Origin: Methanospirillum hungatei
GTDB taxonomy: Archaea; Halobacteriota; Methanomicrobia; Methanomicrobiales; Methanospirillaceae
DNA: 64,000 nt
Assembly: GCF_019263745.1 (NCBI RefSeq)
Contig: NZ_CP077107.1
Span: forward strand, 992,001 to 1,056,000
Direction of reading: 5' to 3'
In this document: one piece after another, positions 36,943-46,754 of the stretch
Numbering within the stretch: position 1 is the first letter of the stretch
How the letters are laid out: each line of letters opens with the position of its first letter
Notes under the pieces: generated by a model
Seen by the model: only the letters and a program-made list of their open reading frames with translations
Database searches by the model: none
What the model was told of the DNA's origin: nothing
Made by a program: the position numbers and the translations under genes

Positions 36943-37599
36943 ATGAGAAAAATGACCATAACATGCCAGATTTCAGATTTATTCCGGACATTTTATACTG
37001 CACGGTTTTTTGAGGCAGTAAAGTCGATAGAGCTGCTTCGGATGATCCGATTGGATTTTAAAGAAGGGACAAAACTGGGTATTGCAAAAATCACATGTAA
37101 TCCTGGATTTTCAGTAAAAGATATCGAATTTCCAAAAGGGGGAGAGATTATTGCAATATTTCAGGAAACCGGTGATGAATCTATACTATTATTCAAAGGA
37201 ACTGCACCTCCTTCCATTATGCATATCAGTAAATTATTTGCGAGAGATGTTATCTGGTCAACACCTACTATCCTGTATAAGGATAAAATTACGTACAGTA
37301 TCATTGGTGAAGAAAAAGAACTCAAATACATGCTTCGTCTAATAAAGTTAATCCTTGGGCCGATAGAGGATATCGCATATGAAAAAGCGACATTTGGTCC
37401 ATATGACCTGATCCAGTCATTAACAAAGAAACAACAGGAAATACTGGTCCTCGCGAAAAAAGCAGGATATTATCACAATCCCCGGAAAATTACATTGGAC
37501 GATCTCTCTGAACTATCCGGGCTTTCAAAAGCTACTGTCGGTGAACACCTCAGAAAAGCAGAAAATCAGGTTATGAATTCAGTATTAGCCGGATACTGA
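36943..37599 (+). CDS. HTH_10 (Bat-like) transcriptional regulator
   Basis: 219-residue archaeal regulator. ATG 36943 is preferred to a GTG at 36931. The C-terminal ~55 residues are the HTH_10 domain (LTKKQQEILVLAKKAGYY, then DLSELSGLSKATVGEHLRKAE). The N-terminal part resembles the sensor region of Bat-type regulators but no ligand is recognisable. It is divergent from the COG1361/FtsX/LolD operon and so is its likely local regulator. Its 3' end overlaps the converging EamA gene by 15 bp. Confidence 0.82.
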   Translation: MRKMTITCQISDLFRTFYTARFFEAVKSIELLRMIRLDFKEGTKLGIAKITCNPGFSVKDIEFPKGGEIIAIFQETGDESILLFKGTAPPSIMHISKLFARDVIWSTPTILYKDKITYSIIGEEKELKYMLRLIKLILGPIEDIAYEKATFGPYDLIQSLTKKQQEILVLAKKAGYYHNPRKITLDDLSELSGLSKATVGEHLRKAENQVMNSVLAGY

Positions 37600-38505
37600 T
37601 TTTTCATCCGGACTGGTGCTTGTTGAACCAAGATATATTGCTCCAAGGGTAAGCACCACCCCGAGAAGAGTAACACTGGTAAATGGGAGCCTGAAGATGA
37701 GAATATCCCAGATGAACGCTCCGGCAGGTTGGAGAAGTAATATCAATCCGACTTTAATCGGGACGGTGTACGGAAGCCCTGCCGATATGAGCACCCATGC
37801 AATAACCTGACAAATTACGGCATAACCGATGAGATACAACCATGAATCAACTCCGGGGACATCAAAACTATCTCCTGATCCGATGACCACAAGTCCGGTA
37901 ATGATGGTTGTAAGAATTGAAATCATGCAAAGATTTGCAATTTTTCCTTCCAAGTCAAATGAGGTCTGTAATAGCCGGAGTAATAATACATAGCCACCAT
38001 ACCAGAATGCAGTGGTAAGGGCAAGCAGGACTCCTAATTGAAATCCATCAGCAGCAGTACTCCATTGCACCCCGCAGATAAGGTACAGACCTATGATAGA
38101 GACAGGGATCGCAAGAATCAGCCGGAGTGTGACTCTGGTGTGAAGAACCAGCACACTAAACGCTGCCAGAACAAATACCTGAAAATTTCCCAGGATCGTT
38201 GCAAGGCCAGGACCGATGAGAAGAATACTCTGGTGCCAGAAGCTCAGATCAAGGCTGTAGAATATACTGGCAAGCAGAGCAATTCCACAGTTTCGGAGTC
38301 CAAGCCATATCCTTCCCCTGGTATACATGAGAAGCAGAAGAAGGGGCGGAAGAGATAATGCCATCCGGTAAAATGCAGATGCACTCGCACTTACTCCTGA
38401 AAGAACGACAAAAACCGGGGATAAACTAATAAGTGCGGCTCCGATAACAACCAATAACTGACCATACACCGGCCCCGGGTTACGAATAATATTCATAGAG
38501 GACAA
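37585..38505 (-). CDS. EamA/DMT-family transporter
   Basis: 306-residue carrier with about ten spans in two EamA repeats. Typical pieces are SASAFYRMALSLPPLLLL in the first repeat and YTVPIKVGLILLLQPAGAFIWD in the second. Substrate unknown; the family exports metabolites such as amino acids or nucleosides. It is a single-gene transcript converging on the HTH_10 regulator. Confidence 0.85.
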   Translation of the reverse strand: MSSMNIIRNPGPVYGQLLVVIGAALISLSPVFVVLSGVSASASAFYRMALSLPPLLLLLMYTRGRIWLGLRNCGIALLASIFYSLDLSFWHQSILLIGPGLATILGNFQVFVLAAFSVLVLHTRVTLRLILAIPVSIIGLYLICGVQWSTAADGFQLGVLLALTTAFWYGGYVLLLRLLQTSFDLEGKIANLCMISILTTIITGLVVIGSGDSFDVPGVDSWLYLIGYAVICQVIAWVLISAGLPYTVPIKVGLILLLQPAGAFIWDILIFRLPFTSVTLLGVVLTLGAIYLGSTSTSPDEKSVSG

Positions 38506-38553
38506 AAGAAAGAGGTAATTTTGAAAGCATGTGAATTTAAGAGAAATAATTTT

Positions 38554-38961
38554 TTAACGAATCGAAATTACCTTCAATTCAGGAATTTTTTTAAAATCTT
38601 TAAAGTTATCTGTTAGAATGCCATCAGATTTGGTATCTAATGCATGTTGTCCAATAATCGCGTCATTTGTCATTACATTCAACCGATTTGAAAGATCTAT
38701 TGCGCGAATTATTGTTGAATAATCGATTGGTACGTAAGTGATATATGATGAATTAAGGATCTTATTCATTCTTAACACAGATTCATCAGAACCGAGTAAT
38801 TTTCGTAATTTATAATGAACTTCAGATACAATGATAGAATCAATAAAAAACTGATGATTTTTCTGGATGTAATCATGAATTAAATCCCTGACTATAGGGT
38901 ATTCTGGTGTATCACCAAGATTTGCGAAAATCAGAATATTCGAATCAATGAAGTAATTCAT
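38554..38961 (-). CDS. PIN-domain RNase (VapC-like toxin)
   Basis: 135-residue PIN protein. Acidic site residues visible: D6 (YFIDSNI), E47 (SEVHYKL), D100 (TNDAIIGQHA) and D118 (LTDNF). ATG 38961 overlaps the antitoxin stop by one base (TAATG); an upstream TTG at 38970 is unlikely. PIN toxins cleave tRNA or other RNA in characterised VapBC pairs. All four acidic residues are intact, so the enzyme may be active. Confidence 0.85.
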   Translation of the reverse strand: MNYFIDSNILIFANLGDTPEYPIVRDLIHDYIQKNHQFFIDSIIVSEVHYKLRKLLGSDESVLRMNKILNSSYITYVPIDYSTIIRAIDLSNRLNVMTNDAIIGQHALDTKSDGILTDNFKDFKKIPELKVISIR

Positions 38962-39200
38962 TATCCCCAAATCTCATCATCGATTTTTCTGAGTTCTTGC
39001 GATGTAACAGGCCGGCCTAGTATAGCAGGGTGATCGATGAGATCAATGAGTGAATCCTCTTGTGATACCCGTTTGAGTTGAATGGTAGAATCATTTATAA
39101 TTTCTAGTTTAAATGAATCATGAGGTTTAATATCCAGAATTTCCTTTAATTCTTTTAAAGGAAGAGAAATATCTTCTGTTACTTCAATAATTGTTGACAT
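38961..39200 (-). CDS. Antitoxin-like partner of PIN protein (VapB-like)
   Basis: 79-residue protein directly before the PIN gene. The N-terminal part (VTEDISLPLKELKEIL, then HDSFKLEIINDSTIQLKRV) resembles a short AbrB/SpoVT-type swapped-hairpin DNA-binding domain. The acidic C-terminal tail is suited to wrapping the PIN site. Assigned mainly by position and architecture. Confidence 0.7.
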   Translation of the reverse strand: MSTIIEVTEDISLPLKELKEILDIKPHDSFKLEIINDSTIQLKRVSQEDSLIDLIDHPAILGRPVTSQELRKIDDEIWG

Positions 39201-39331
39201 AACACGTCCTTATTGATTTTTCGCTATGTATGTAATTGGTGAGGAGATTATTAGATTCTTTTTCATACTGGCAAAAAAGAATAATTACTGATACATAAAA
39301 CCGAAATTTTTGAAAGAAAGAAAATATGATA

Positions 39332-42049
39332 TTATTCAGTTTTCGCTACTTTGGGCCAAACAACCTTAAAGATCTCCATTATTACGACAATTATACATGC
39401 TGCAGCAAAGAGAACTCCCCACTGTGTCAGTGTAACCGGCTCGAGTCCCAGTACATCCTGTAAGACGGGGATATGCATAGCAATCTGGTGAATCGCCTGT
39501 GCTGCAATTACCGAACCAACCAGGAAGAGATTTCTCGATAAGGGCATCCGGAATGCAGAGACAAATTCAGACCGGCAATTAAACACATGTACATTTTCAA
39601 GCAGGACAAAGAGAAGAACTGCAAGATTTCGGGCAGTATTCTCTTCTACACCAGTTGAGATCATGTAATACCAGGCAATAAATCCAATTATTCCCATGAT
39701 TACCGATGATACCAGGATCTGACTGATCATCAGACGGTTAAATATCCCCTGAGATGGAGGACGGGGCGGACGGTTCATGGCTCCCTTCTCCCCTGGTTCA
39801 AAGGCTAGACCTACATGCTGAATTCCATTGGTTACCAGGTTTAACCAGAGCAACTGAACAGCAAGAAGTGGCAGAGGCAGATGAGCGATGAGTGAGCAGG
39901 TAAAGAGTATCACCTCTGCTGCTCCGGTTGAGACAAGCAGATAGGTTACTTTTCTGATATTATCATAGGCATATCTCCCTTCTTCGATACCAGCAACAAT
40001 GGAAGAGAACCGGTCATCGGTAATGATCATCGAGGCGTTATCCTTGGCAATATCTGTCCCTGAACCCATCGCAACCCCGATATGAGCTCGTCGAAGGGCA
40101 GGAGCATCATTCACCCCGTCTCCGGTTACCGCAACAAAATGACCCATCCTGATAAGAGCATCAACAATGGAAAGTTTCTGGACCGGTGTGACCCGGGCAA
40201 AAACCCGTGCTTTCTGGACAAGATCGAAGAACTTAGGAATTTCAACAGACCCGAGAGCATCTATCTCCATTCCAGTAAGAACCTGATCCTGGGTATGGGC
40301 GATACCAAGGGTTTTTGCAATGGCAAGAGCGGTAGCCGGATGATCTCCAGTAACCATTACAACAGTAACCCCGGCTTTTTGACATGATTCAACAGATGAC
40401 CGTGCATCAGGTCTTACCGGATCAATAAATCCGATATACCCGAGGAGAACCAGTGAAGGAAGGCCTGATTTTATTGGATCATTAGGAATTCCCGGAGATA
40501 CCGCTTCAGCTACTGCAAGAACACGATACCCGTTTTCTGCCAGTTCCTCTGCTTTTGCAAGGAAACGTACCTGATCAACATCCACATCTCCTGTTGGTGT
40601 CCGCATTCGGGTACAATAGGGTAAAACTGCTTCTGCTGCACCCTTTATACCAAACCGTTCCCCTTCAGAGTCAATAAATCCGGCTGCCGAGTACCGTCGC
40701 TCAGCTTCAAAGGGAATAAATAACGGTCTTTCAACAGATTTTTGAATGAGAGTAGTATCCAGGCCTGATTTTCTAGCAAGTGCGAGAAATGCCACATCAA
40801 TGGGATCACCGGAGTGATGCCATCCGTTCTGATTTTTGTCAAGATGGGCTTCGCTACAGAGTGTTGCAATGTGACAAAGCCGTTGTACCTGAGAACGTGC
40901 TGATTCAGGTAATATTTCTCCGGAGGTGGTCTGGATTGTTCCCTCTCCGGTATATCCGGTGCCGGTAACCTCGTAGGATTCACGTTCTGGAAGCAGGACG
41001 ATATGAGCCGTCTGCTCATTCATGGTCAGGGTTCCGGTTTTATCACTGGCAATAAGAGTACAGGAACCCAGACTTTCAACAGCGGTCATTTTTCTGACAA
41101 TCACATTCCGTCCTGCCATCCGATGAGCGGCGATGGAGAGTACAACAGTCAAAGCAACCGGCAAACCTTCGGGAATTGCTGACACTGCAAGAGCAACAGC
41201 AAAGAAGAAAACATCAATAATTCCCATACCCTGGTAAACGGCTATTACACCCAGAATCGCTGTTGCAATCAGAACAGCAACTGCAATATGCTGGGAGAAT
41301 TTTTCCATTCTGATGATCAGGGGTGGTTTTGACAGCGTGGTATCCGCAACAGCTACAGCAATTTTCCCTACTTCGGTACAAATCCCGGTATTAACAATAT
41401 ACCCCCGGCAGATACCACGGACAACCGTCGTTCCGGCAAAGGCCATGTTCTCCTGATCACTGATTGGAATTTCTTCAGGGAGCACAGTAACCTGTTTGGT
41501 CACCGGGACCGATTCTCCGGTCAGGACAGATTCATCAATTGAACAATCTGCAACCTGTGTTATTCGAAGGTCGGCTGGTACCCTTGTCCCGGCCTCAAGA
41601 AAGACATAATCTCCGGGGACGAGTTCTTCGGCTGGAATCCTAACTTCCTGGCCGTCACGAGTAACTACTGCAGTAATCCGGAAGAGCTGCTGGAGAGCTT
41701 TTGCACTCTGTTCTGCTTTCCATTCCTGTATCGTCCCGATAATTGCATTAATAAGAATTACAACCGTAATAAATGCAGTATCGGTCAGGTGATCCAAAAA
41801 CCAGGATAAGAGAGCAGCAGCTATTAAGACATAGATAAGCGGGCTCTTGAATTGACTCAAAAATATTGTAAATACAGAGACCTTCTTTGCTTCAGGCAGT
41901 TCATTCTTTCCAAACTCCTGAATTCGTGTTACAGCTTCCTTGGAACTCAGGCCATTTGGGCCGGTAGCAAGTTTTTCTCGTACCACCGGTTCAGAAAGGG
42001 ACTGCCAGGAGATTCCCTTCCTGCAATGGGATGATGAATCCGGGACCAT
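39332..42049 (-). CDS. P2-type cation-transporting P-type ATPase
   Basis: 905-residue P-type ATPase with the complete set: N-terminal cation-ATPase domain, LTGES (177-181), PEGLP (293-297) in span 4, the phosphorylation loop DKTGTLT with D336, a KGAAEAVL nucleotide-site segment, TGDGVNDAPAL, and six C-terminal helices. Span 6 reads NLVTNGIQHVGLAFEPGE, so it is of the P2A-related bacterial/archaeal type; calcium, sodium or another cation are all possible. Single gene, divergent from the chemoreceptor at 42187. Confidence 0.9.
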   Translation of the reverse strand: MVPDSSSHCRKGISWQSLSEPVVREKLATGPNGLSSKEAVTRIQEFGKNELPEAKKVSVFTIFLSQFKSPLIYVLIAAALLSWFLDHLTDTAFITVVILINAIIGTIQEWKAEQSAKALQQLFRITAVVTRDGQEVRIPAEELVPGDYVFLEAGTRVPADLRITQVADCSIDESVLTGESVPVTKQVTVLPEEIPISDQENMAFAGTTVVRGICRGYIVNTGICTEVGKIAVAVADTTLSKPPLIIRMEKFSQHIAVAVLIATAILGVIAVYQGMGIIDVFFFAVALAVSAIPEGLPVALTVVLSIAAHRMAGRNVIVRKMTAVESLGSCTLIASDKTGTLTMNEQTAHIVLLPERESYEVTGTGYTGEGTIQTTSGEILPESARSQVQRLCHIATLCSEAHLDKNQNGWHHSGDPIDVAFLALARKSGLDTTLIQKSVERPLFIPFEAERRYSAAGFIDSEGERFGIKGAAEAVLPYCTRMRTPTGDVDVDQVRFLAKAEELAENGYRVLAVAEAVSPGIPNDPIKSGLPSLVLLGYIGFIDPVRPDARSSVESCQKAGVTVVMVTGDHPATALAIAKTLGIAHTQDQVLTGMEIDALGSVEIPKFFDLVQKARVFARVTPVQKLSIVDALIRMGHFVAVTGDGVNDAPALRRAHIGVAMGSGTDIAKDNASMIITDDRFSSIVAGIEEGRYAYDNIRKVTYLLVSTGAAEVILFTCSLIAHLPLPLLAVQLLWLNLVTNGIQHVGLAFEPGEKGAMNRPPRPPSQGIFNRLMISQILVSSVIMGIIGFIAWYYMISTGVEENTARNLAVLLFVLLENVHVFNCRSEFVSAFRMPLSRNLFLVGSVIAAQAIHQIAMHIPVLQDVLGLEPVTLTQWGVLFAAACIIVVIMEIFKVVWPKVAKTE

Positions 42050-42141
42050 AACTCACCATCTATCTCTCAATTATTAAAGCACTTCCTTATATCGTCCAAT
42101 TTTTTTATCGCCCAATAATCGCTCATTTAGGCCACCATATG

Positions 42142-42150
42142 TTATATAAA
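42142..42150 (+). promoter_or_regulatory. TATA box and ribosome binding site for chemoreceptor
   Basis: TTATATAAA at 42142-42150 lies 36 bp before the ATG at 42187. A GGTGAGG ribosome binding site at 42177-42183 is in good position. The pair decides against the earlier in-frame start at 42139, which would put the TATA box inside the gene. Confidence 0.6.
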
Positions 42151-42186
42151 CAAGTGTGCTCAAGTGAACAACATCAGGTGAGGATT

Positions 42187-44292
42187 ATGCTGGAAAATGT
42201 AAAAATAGGTAAAAAATTGATTGGTGGGTTTCTCCTTACTATCATAATTATGCTCATAATCGCCGGAACCGGGTTTGTATTCATTAGTGATCTGGCGGTG
42301 AAAAGTGAGGGGATGTATAATGACAGGTTGATACCCATTCAACAAATGGGAACTGTGGTTGAAGCATTTACACAATTTAGAGGGGATGTGTATAAAGCAA
42401 TGCTGGTCCCTACAGAGAGAGATGTAAGTCTTGCATCTGCTGAAGCCGTTTTAATGGGAATAGATGAAAAAATTGAGAGCATTGATAAATTAAACCTGGA
42501 TCCTGAAGAGAGAAAGGTTTTAGAATCATTTAAAACCGCATTTGTAGGATATAAATCAGAATCTGAAATACTCATTGATCTCATTAAACAAAACAAAGTT
42601 GAAGAAGGAATTGCCCATCTTGCTGCCGGAACACCTCTGGCAAATTACCGGACACAATGCATAACTGCTCTCTCAACCCTCATGGAAACGAACATGAAGG
42701 TAGCTGAGCAGATAAAAACTGACAACGATAATAACGCGAATGCTGCCAAGACCACCATGATCATTGTCACTCTCATTGGTGCCATTATAGGAATCGGGTT
42801 TGCATATGCTCTTACGAAAAGCATCACTGGGCCTCTTGGTAAAACCGTGGAGATGTTAGATGAGATGACTCATGGTCACCTTGGTACACGACTTTCTATG
42901 CACCGGAAAGATGAAATCGGAATCCTTGCCGGAACAATGGATACATTTGCAAATAACCTGCAGCATGAGGTCATCGGCATCATGAAAAAGATTGCTGCAG
43001 GAGAAAAAGTAGCATCTGTACCCATTATGGATGATAGAGATGAGATTGGACCGGCCCTCAAAGAAACGGTTGATACCCTCAATGACCTCATTGAAGAGAC
43101 AAAAGTCCTTGCCGATGCAGCAGCGGAGGGAGATCTCAATATTCGTGGAAATGCTGAAAAGTTCAAGGGCGGGTACAGGGAAATCATCGCAGGAATCAAT
43201 GCAACTCTTGAAAATATCATCGGTCCTGTGAATGAGGCTATGAATCTTGCCGGAGCGTATGCTCTTGGAGACTTTTCTGCACGATTTAGTCCGAAGGTTG
43301 TAGTGAAGGGAGATTTCATACCATTCCGGGATTCGCTCAATAAAATAGGAGTAGAAACAGGTCTTGCAGTTGGACAGGTGAAAAAGGAAGTTGACTCTCT
43401 TCTCGCTGGTATGGAGGAGACCAGTGCCAGTGTTGAAGAAGTGACTGCCGGAGCCCAGAACCTTGCACACAATGCCGGGGTGGTCAGTGATCTGTCAGAA
43501 AAGAGCGGAGCAGGAGTCGGTCAGGTATTACAGGCGATGAATGACCTTTCCGTTACGGTTGCAGCTGTTGCAGGGCAGGCAAATGAAGTCGCAAACCTTA
43601 CCCAGGAGACAGACGATCTTTCCAAACAGGGTTCTTCACTGGTTCAGAGAACCGATAAGGGGATGCAGAAGATTTCAACCTCCTTTAATGAGACCGATCA
43701 GGTAATAGGAGAGATAGGCAAACAGATGGAGGATATCGGAACCATTGTGAATGTTATAAGTTCTATTGCCGACCAGACAAACCTCCTTGCCTTAAACGCT
43801 GCCATTGAAGCTGCCCGTGCAGGAGATGCCGGACTTGGCTTTGCAGTGGTTGCTGACGAAGTAAAAGCCCTGGCTCTTGAATCACAACAATCTGCTGAAA
43901 AGATTGCCAATTTAATCACAGACCTGCAGAAAAAATCCAAGGCAGTTACAGAATCCATGAAGAATTCCCTGAATGATGTTGAAGAAGGGAATACTGCAGT
44001 CAGAGAGACGCTTTCAGTCTTTAACAAGATTGCAGAAGCAATTGCCAATGTTTCTATCCGGGTTGGTGAAGTTGCCGGAGCAAGTCAGGAACAGGCTGCC
44101 TCTGTTGAGGAGATTAGTGCAAGTGTTCATGAACTGGGCAGTCTCATCGAACAGGCGGCAAAGGAAGCAGTTGATTCATCCGCTGCAACAGAAGAAGCAT
44201 CTGCAGCTCTTGACCAGATCACCCGGGTGATTACTGATGCAACCGCTTCTGTAGATCGGATATCACAATCCATGGGCAGATTTAGCACCTAA
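42187..44292 (+). CDS. Methyl-accepting chemotaxis protein with several HAMP units
   Basis: 701-residue chemoreceptor. Span 1 is at about 12-33, a ~160-residue four-helix-bundle sensor follows, span 2 is at about 190-212 ([19 protein letters not shown]). Next are up to four HAMP-like units in a row: after span 2 ([16 protein letters not shown]), then [29 protein letters not shown] and [16 protein letters not shown]. The signalling tip is [20 protein letters not shown], preceded and followed by methylation helices. It feeds a CheA/CheW system not present here. The small sensor suggests an envelope or small-ligand signal. Confidence 0.92.
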   Translation: MLENVKIGKKLIGGFLLTIIIMLIIAGTGFVFISDLAVKSEGMYNDRLIPIQQMGTVVEAFTQFRGDVYKAMLVPTERDVSLASAEAVLMGIDEKIESIDKLNLDPEERKVLESFKTAFVGYKSESEILIDLIKQNKVEEGIAHLAAGTPLANYRTQCITALSTLMETNMKVAEQIKTDNDNNANAAKTTMIIVTLIGAIIGIGFAYALTKSITGPLGKTVEMLDEMTHGHLGTRLSMHRKDEIGILAGTMDTFANNLQHEVIGIMKKIAAGEKVASVPIMDDRDEIGPALKETVDTLNDLIEETKVLADAAAEGDLNIRGNAEKFKGGYREIIAGINATLENIIGPVNEAMNLAGAYALGDFSARFSPKVVVKGDFIPFRDSLNKIGVETGLAVGQVKKEVDSLLAGMEETSASVEEVTAGAQNLAHNAGVVSDLSEKSGAGVGQVLQAMNDLSVTVAAVAGQANEVANLTQETDDLSKQGSSLVQRTDKGMQKISTSFNETDQVIGEIGKQMEDIGTIVNVISSIADQTNLLALNAAIEAARAGDAGLGFAVVADEVKALALESQQSAEKIANLITDLQKKSKAVTESMKNSLNDVEEGNTAVRETLSVFNKIAEAIANVSIRVGEVAGASQEQAASVEEISASVHELGSLIEQAAKEAVDSSAATEEASAALDQITRVITDATASVDRISQSMGRFST

Positions 44293-44294
44293 CT

Positions 44295-44302
44295 CTTTTT
44301 TT
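44295..44302 (+). terminator. T-run after chemoreceptor gene
   Basis: A run of seven T residues directly after the stop, with two more T-rich runs within 50 bp. Consistent with archaeal oligo-T termination. Confidence 0.4.
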
Positions 44303-44377
44303 CAAATCCACACCATATTTTATCCCTTTTTGGATATTTTTCATGATTATCTTTTTTTAGATTATGAAAAGGGATAA

Positions 44378-44974
44378 TCAGATCTTTGGTGCAAGACGTT
44401 CTTCAGCCTTGCTTAGAAGAATGTCTGCCCCGAGTGCAATAATCATGGCAGGGATAATTCCGATAAGAATGCTTGTAGTATGATATCTGACCAGTCCTTC
44501 AAGAACAACAGCTCCAAGCCCTCCGCTTCCGATGAACACCGTCACAATGGCTACAGAATTTGCAACAATTGACGAAAGACGCAATCCTGCAAATATTGGT
44601 CGAATCGCAAGAGGAAACCGGGTATATCTCATCGTCTGGAAAAATGTAAAACCCATACCCTCTGATGCATCAATATAGACCGGACTGATAGTAGAGAGAC
44701 CAATACTGGTATTTCGAAGAACTGGAAGAAGTGTGGTTACTATTACCACGACAACTGCCGGGACAAACCCTATTCCAAGAAATGGTACGACAAGAGCAAC
44801 GATGGTGAAGGCTGGTATGGATTGGAGCAGGCTGGAGCCTGAAAGGAGAAGAGTTTTCAGGATATGCCATCTGACGGTGAGAACACCTCCGATTATTCCA
44901 ATTCCGGCAGAAATAAAAAATCCGGAGTATACCAGGACAAGATGCTGCCAGATTGCAAGCTCCAGCGGTATCAT
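44378..44974 (-). CDS. Osmoprotectant ABC permease (OpuBD/ProW-like)
   Basis: 198-residue permease, five to six spans. Landmarks: PAFTIVALVVPFLGIGFVPA, split as in OpuB/OpuC permeases, and the EAA-type loop YIDASEGMGFTFFQTMRY. It overlaps the upstream permease by 4 bp. Together with the sister permease, the ATPase and the binding protein it forms an Opu-type importer for glycine betaine, choline or a related solute. Confidence 0.88.
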   Translation of the reverse strand: MIPLELAIWQHLVLVYSGFFISAGIGIIGGVLTVRWHILKTLLLSGSSLLQSIPAFTIVALVVPFLGIGFVPAVVVVIVTTLLPVLRNTSIGLSTISPVYIDASEGMGFTFFQTMRYTRFPLAIRPIFAGLRLSSIVANSVAIVTVFIGSGGLGAVVLEGLVRYHTTSILIGIIPAMIIALGADILLSKAEERLAPKI

Positions 44975-45618
44975 GACTGGTCTCCATATCGGTTAGTCAG
45001 GAATCGTTCACAAAGTCCGGCACATGCATCCATAAAAACTGCCAATAGTCCAATCCATAAACCAGTAACCAAAATTAGCGTCATATTATTCCGGGTTATC
45101 CCGGCCTGTAAAGCTGCACCAAGTCCCCTGGCTCCAATTATACCGCCTAGCGTTACTATACCCATACTGTATACAACCGCTGTCCGAACACCCCCGGCAA
45201 TAAGAGGGAGGCTGAGTGGAAGCCGGATATGTCGTAAAATCTCAATACTCGTCATCCCAAGTGAGCTTCCCACCTCCAGGAGTTCAGGCCTTATGATGGT
45301 AAGACCTGTCATCGTATTGCGGACAATGGGGAGGAGAGAGTAAAGCACTGCTGCTGCAATGGTTGGCGTTGCACCAATACCGGTGAGAGGTATCAAAAGG
45401 AGCAGAAGGGCGATGTCAGGGATCATCTCAATGATATTGAGTATCTGGATGATAATCGAAAACCGGGGGGATAGGGCAGCAATGATACCAAGAGGCAGTC
45501 CGATTACTAGAATAAGGATAAGAGCAGTTCCAAAGAGACTGAGATGAATGAGAGTAAGACCAGTAAGATTGAACTGAGTCCAGACAGAACTGACCATAGA
45601 AAACATGTTTTGTATCAT
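44971..45618 (-). CDS. Osmoprotectant ABC permease (OpuBB/ProW-like)
   Basis: 215-residue permease, sister of the next gene downstream. Landmarks: GIIAALSPRFSIIIQILN, the IPDIALLLLLIPLTGIGATP span, and the EAA-type loop LLEVGSSLGMTSIEILRHIRLP. It overlaps the ATPase gene by 4 bp. Second membrane half of the importer. Confidence 0.88.
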   Translation of the reverse strand: MIQNMFSMVSSVWTQFNLTGLTLIHLSLFGTALILILVIGLPLGIIAALSPRFSIIIQILNIIEMIPDIALLLLLIPLTGIGATPTIAAAVLYSLLPIVRNTMTGLTIIRPELLEVGSSLGMTSIEILRHIRLPLSLPLIAGGVRTAVVYSMGIVTLGGIIGARGLGAALQAGITRNNMTLILVTGLWIGLLAVFMDACAGLCERFLTNRYGDQS

Positions 45619-46748
45619 TCAGGTGAACCAAAAAGGAACTGCAGGATATCATCCAGGAGAATTATCCTGATTTGAGAATCACTCATTTCCTGTGAGTTTA
45701 CCGAAGTATGCATGACTGCAACGTGTGATCTGGCATTCGTGTATGCTGTAACGACATCCTGAACCGTTGCATCCTCATCTACCAATGAAACCGGAGAAAG
45801 AGTATGCATTGATCCAGGAGTGGATGCATGATAAATGCCCTCTTCACCTTTGTACAGGATAACCTTCGTTCCATAATCAGACTGGTTTATTTGTGAGTAT
45901 TCTGCCAGGGGGAACAGTATGAATGATCCAGAGCGGAGTGCAAAAGAAATTGCAGGAAGGCTGGTTCTATACGAGAGATGGTCATCTCCAATAAAATAAG
46001 AAAGAACCGGATCAGAACGGGCAGATCCGATGAGATCCTGTGGTGTTCCCACCGTATGGAGCCGTCCCTCATGGAAGAGGGCTATTCGATCACCGAGAAG
46101 AAATGCCTCATGGATATCATGAGTAACAAAAATAATGGTAATTCCAAGATTTTTTTTAATTTCAAGAAACTCTTTTTGTAGTTTTCGTCTCAGGAGCGGG
46201 TCAAGTGCTCCGAATGGCTCATCCATGAGAAGGAGTGGTGGGTTTGTAGCAAGTGCCCGTGCCAGGCCGACCCGCTGTTGTTCACCCCCGGAGAGTTCTG
46301 CAGGCTTTCTGTTCTGAAACATTTCAGGATCCAACCTGACCAGGGAGAGCAAATTTTTAATTTTCTGTGATATCTCATCCTCTTGTGCTCCAGAAATACG
46401 TAAAGGCAGTCCGATATTAGCGGATACCGATAGATGAGGGAGGAGACCAATTTGTTGTATTACATATCCGATTGACCGGCGCAATGAGAGGGGATGAAGA
46501 GAAGAAACCGGAATATCATTGATGTATATAACACCATTATCTGGTTCGATGAGCCGGTTTATCATTCGGATAGTTGTTGTTTTTCCTGACCCACTCCCTC
46601 CCATAAGAACAAGAAGTTCTCCGCCCTGGATAGTAAGTGAGATATCCTGGACAGCTGGGACTCCATTATAGGATTTACTCACAGAATCGAGTTTTATAGT
46701 GGTGATGTATTCCCAGGGAACTGATGACTTTTCTGGTCTTTGCAACAT
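45615..46748 (-). CDS. Osmoprotectant ABC ATPase (OpuCA/ProV-like)
   Basis: 377-residue ATPase. Walker A GGSGSGKTT (50-58), signature LSGGEQQR, Walker B LLMDEPFGALD, switch histidine in VTHDIHEAF. Beyond the ATPase core, a C-terminal region of ~110 residues holds one CBS-like unit (SLVDEDATVQDVVTAY), the regulatory domain that senses ionic strength in OpuA-type importers; here only one clear repeat is seen. It is the second gene of the operon. Confidence 0.88.
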   Translation of the reverse strand: MLQRPEKSSVPWEYITTIKLDSVSKSYNGVPAVQDISLTIQGGELLVLMGGSGSGKTTTIRMINRLIEPDNGVIYINDIPVSSLHPLSLRRSIGYVIQQIGLLPHLSVSANIGLPLRISGAQEDEISQKIKNLLSLVRLDPEMFQNRKPAELSGGEQQRVGLARALATNPPLLLMDEPFGALDPLLRRKLQKEFLEIKKNLGITIIFVTHDIHEAFLLGDRIALFHEGRLHTVGTPQDLIGSARSDPVLSYFIGDDHLSYRTSLPAISFALRSGSFILFPLAEYSQINQSDYGTKVILYKGEEGIYHASTPGSMHTLSPVSLVDEDATVQDVVTAYTNARSHVAVMHTSVNSQEMSDSQIRIILLDDILQFLFGSPE

Positions 46749-46754
46749 AAAAAA

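Noticed and set aside
42856-43472. Two long minus-strand frames opposite the chemoreceptor
   Set aside because: Shadows of the repetitive HAMP and methylation helices; no domain, and they overlap each other.
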